Source: Micrococcales bacterium | GTDB lineage: Bacteria > Actinomycetota > Actinomycetes > Actinomycetales > Dermatophilaceae | Length of the DNA stretch: 6,062 nt | Assembly (NCBI GenBank): GCA_003157445.1 | Contig: PMJN01000060.1 | Coordinates: forward strand, 1 to 6,062 | Direction of reading: 5' to 3' | Part shown: positions 5,591 to 6,062 of the stretch, in pieces | Layout: every line of letters starts with the position of its first letter | Position numbering within the stretch: position 1 is the stretch's first letter | Notes under the pieces: model-generated | The model's input: the letters and a program-made list of their open reading frames with translations, nothing else | The model's database searches: none | What the model was told of the DNA's origin: nothing | Made by a program: the position numbers and the translations under genes

Positions 5591-5620
5591 CGCAACACCT
5601 GACTGATTGAAGGTGTTGTG
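5591..5620 (+). repeat. Hairpin just before the IS30 remnant start
   Basis: CGCAACACCT (5591-5600) and AGGTGTTGTG (5611-5620) pair over 10 positions with one G-U, around a 10-nt loop (GACTGATTGA). It ends one base before the ATG at 5622 of the IS30 N-terminal remnant. It could be part of the element's end or a hairpin limiting transposase translation. Confidence 0.5.
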
Positions 5621-5621
5621 C

Positions 5622-5782
5622 ATGAGCTTGTCGACGCAGATGGTTGCTGAGGTGTTTTAGAGGTTCGGGGCGGCGATGGCGCGGGCTGATTTCAACGCCA
5701 TGCGGCGGTCGAGGCCGGTACATATCGGCACAAGGTGCGGCGTCGGCTGCGGGAGTCCGGTGGTGTGCGCCGCGGACGTGTC
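5622..5782 (+). pseudogene. IS30-family transposase, decayed N-terminus
   Basis: From ATG 5622 the frame reads MSLSTQMVAEVF, a TAG stop at 5658-5660, then RFGAAMARADFNA up to 5699. Shifting by one base continues with AAVEAGTYRHKVRRRLRESG and GVRRGRV to 5782. Restoring one G between 5699 and 5700 and reading GAG for TAG gives a smooth N-terminus (EVFERF...ARADFNADAAVEAGTYRHK...RESGGVRR). This has the shape of the IS30-family leader, a short helical segment followed by a HTH region ending in a (R/K)E(A/S)GG motif. One nonsense change and one single-base deletion make it a dead fragment. It stops at the 3' end of the MMPL gene, overlapping its stop codon, so the rest of the element is missing. 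Family assignment is by recognition without alignment. Confidence 0.55.
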
Positions 5783-6062
5783 AGATTTCGACTTCTTTCG
5801 AGGTGGGGTCGTCCGACGGTGATGCCGCGTGCTTGTTGGTCCGCAGGTCCTTGCCCTCGATATCGAAGTCGGGCAGCAGACGGTCGAGTGAGCCTGGCAG
5901 CCACCACGCCCGGTCGCCGAGCAGTGACATCGCCGCTGGTACAAGGGTCATCCGGACGACGAAGGCGTCGATCGCCACTCCGGTGGCCAGTACGAAGCCC
6001 ATCGACTTGATAGTCGAGTCCTGGCTGAACACGAACGCTGCGAAGATGGAGATCATGATGGC
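5781..6062 (-). CDS. MMPL/RND-family transporter, C-terminal end (partial)
   Basis: 93 codons plus the stop (TGA, 5781-5783) are visible; the start lies beyond the window. AIMISIFAAFVFSQDSTIKS, then MGFVLATGVAIDAFVVRMTL and VPAAMSLLGDRAWWLP, form the last two membrane helices of MMPL proteins. The D-A-x-V-V-R-x-x-L-V-P-A signature is typical of that C-terminus, followed by the usual WWLP-type exit into a cytoplasmic tail (LDRLLPDFDIEGKDL to TSKEVEI). MMPL proteins are proton-driven RND exporters; in mycobacteria they carry lipids, siderophores or drugs across the inner membrane. The subtype cannot be assigned from the tail. An IS30 remnant on the opposite strand abuts the stop codon, so the last few residues might derive from the junction. 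Confidence 0.85.
   Translation of the reverse strand, partial: AIMISIFAAFVFSQDSTIKSMGFVLATGVAIDAFVVRMTLVPAAMSLLGDRAWWLPGSLDRLLPDFDIEGKDLRTNKHAASPSDDPTSKEVEI

Noticed and set aside
5321..5623. In-frame 101-residue N-terminal extension of the hydrolase
   Set aside because: No family resemblance, a clear ribosome binding site precedes the ATG at 5320, and 264 aa already matches DLH-family length.
5735..6010. 91-codon plus-strand ORF
   Set aside because: Antisense shadow of the MMPL C-terminus; only its first part overlaps the IS30 remnant frame.

Overview
The window reads as high-GC actinobacterial chromosome. The 3' end of an MmpL/RND-type transporter gene, a six-segment rhomboid-like membrane protein of the type common in mycobacteria, and a class A PBP-like N-terminus point to Mycobacterium or Mycolicibacterium. 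This is inferred from protein resemblance; no rRNA or other taxonomic marker is present.

Layout, left to right. (1) Positions 1-245, plus: C-terminal end of an MFS drug-efflux-like transporter. (2) 303-1142, minus: an intact 279-aa class I SAM-dependent methyltransferase. The two genes converge on a long perfect inverted repeat (221-297). (3) 1275-1649, minus: a 124-aa ORF that starts like a class A penicillin-binding protein (membrane anchor plus stalk) but lacks both catalytic domains and ends in a Pro/Thr tail. It is probably an internally deleted gene. (4) 1904-2824, plus: a rhomboid-like membrane protein with a possible Ser166/His212 pair and an unusual C-terminal extension that runs through three tandem 16-bp repeats. 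(5) 2825-3370: no convincing gene. (6) 3371-3619, plus: an unrecognised 82-aa ORF with a good ribosome binding site, followed directly by two consecutive hairpins (3620-3638 and 3647-3694). (7) 3769-4160, minus: the decayed C-terminal half of an IS30-family transposase, next to a short orphan coding-like tail. (8) 4526-5320, minus: an intact 264-aa dienelactone hydrolase family protein. (9) 5622-5782, plus: the decayed N-terminus of an IS30-family transposase, with one stop and one single-base frameshift, running up to the end of (10) 5781-6062, minus: the C-terminus of an MMPL/RND transporter.

The genes form no obvious pathway or operon. Intact enzymes (methyltransferase, DLH-family hydrolase) are islands in a scarred stretch containing two IS30 pieces that read outward on either side of the hydrolase gene, a catalytically empty PBP remnant, and a membrane protein whose stop codon appears to have moved. 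I found no CRISPR array, tRNA, rRNA or toxin-antitoxin pair, and no clear new multi-gene system. The least explained signals are the tandem hairpins at 3620-3694, whose non-Watson-Crick pairs are all G-U (with one exception) when read as plus-strand RNA, and the 82-aa ORF before them.
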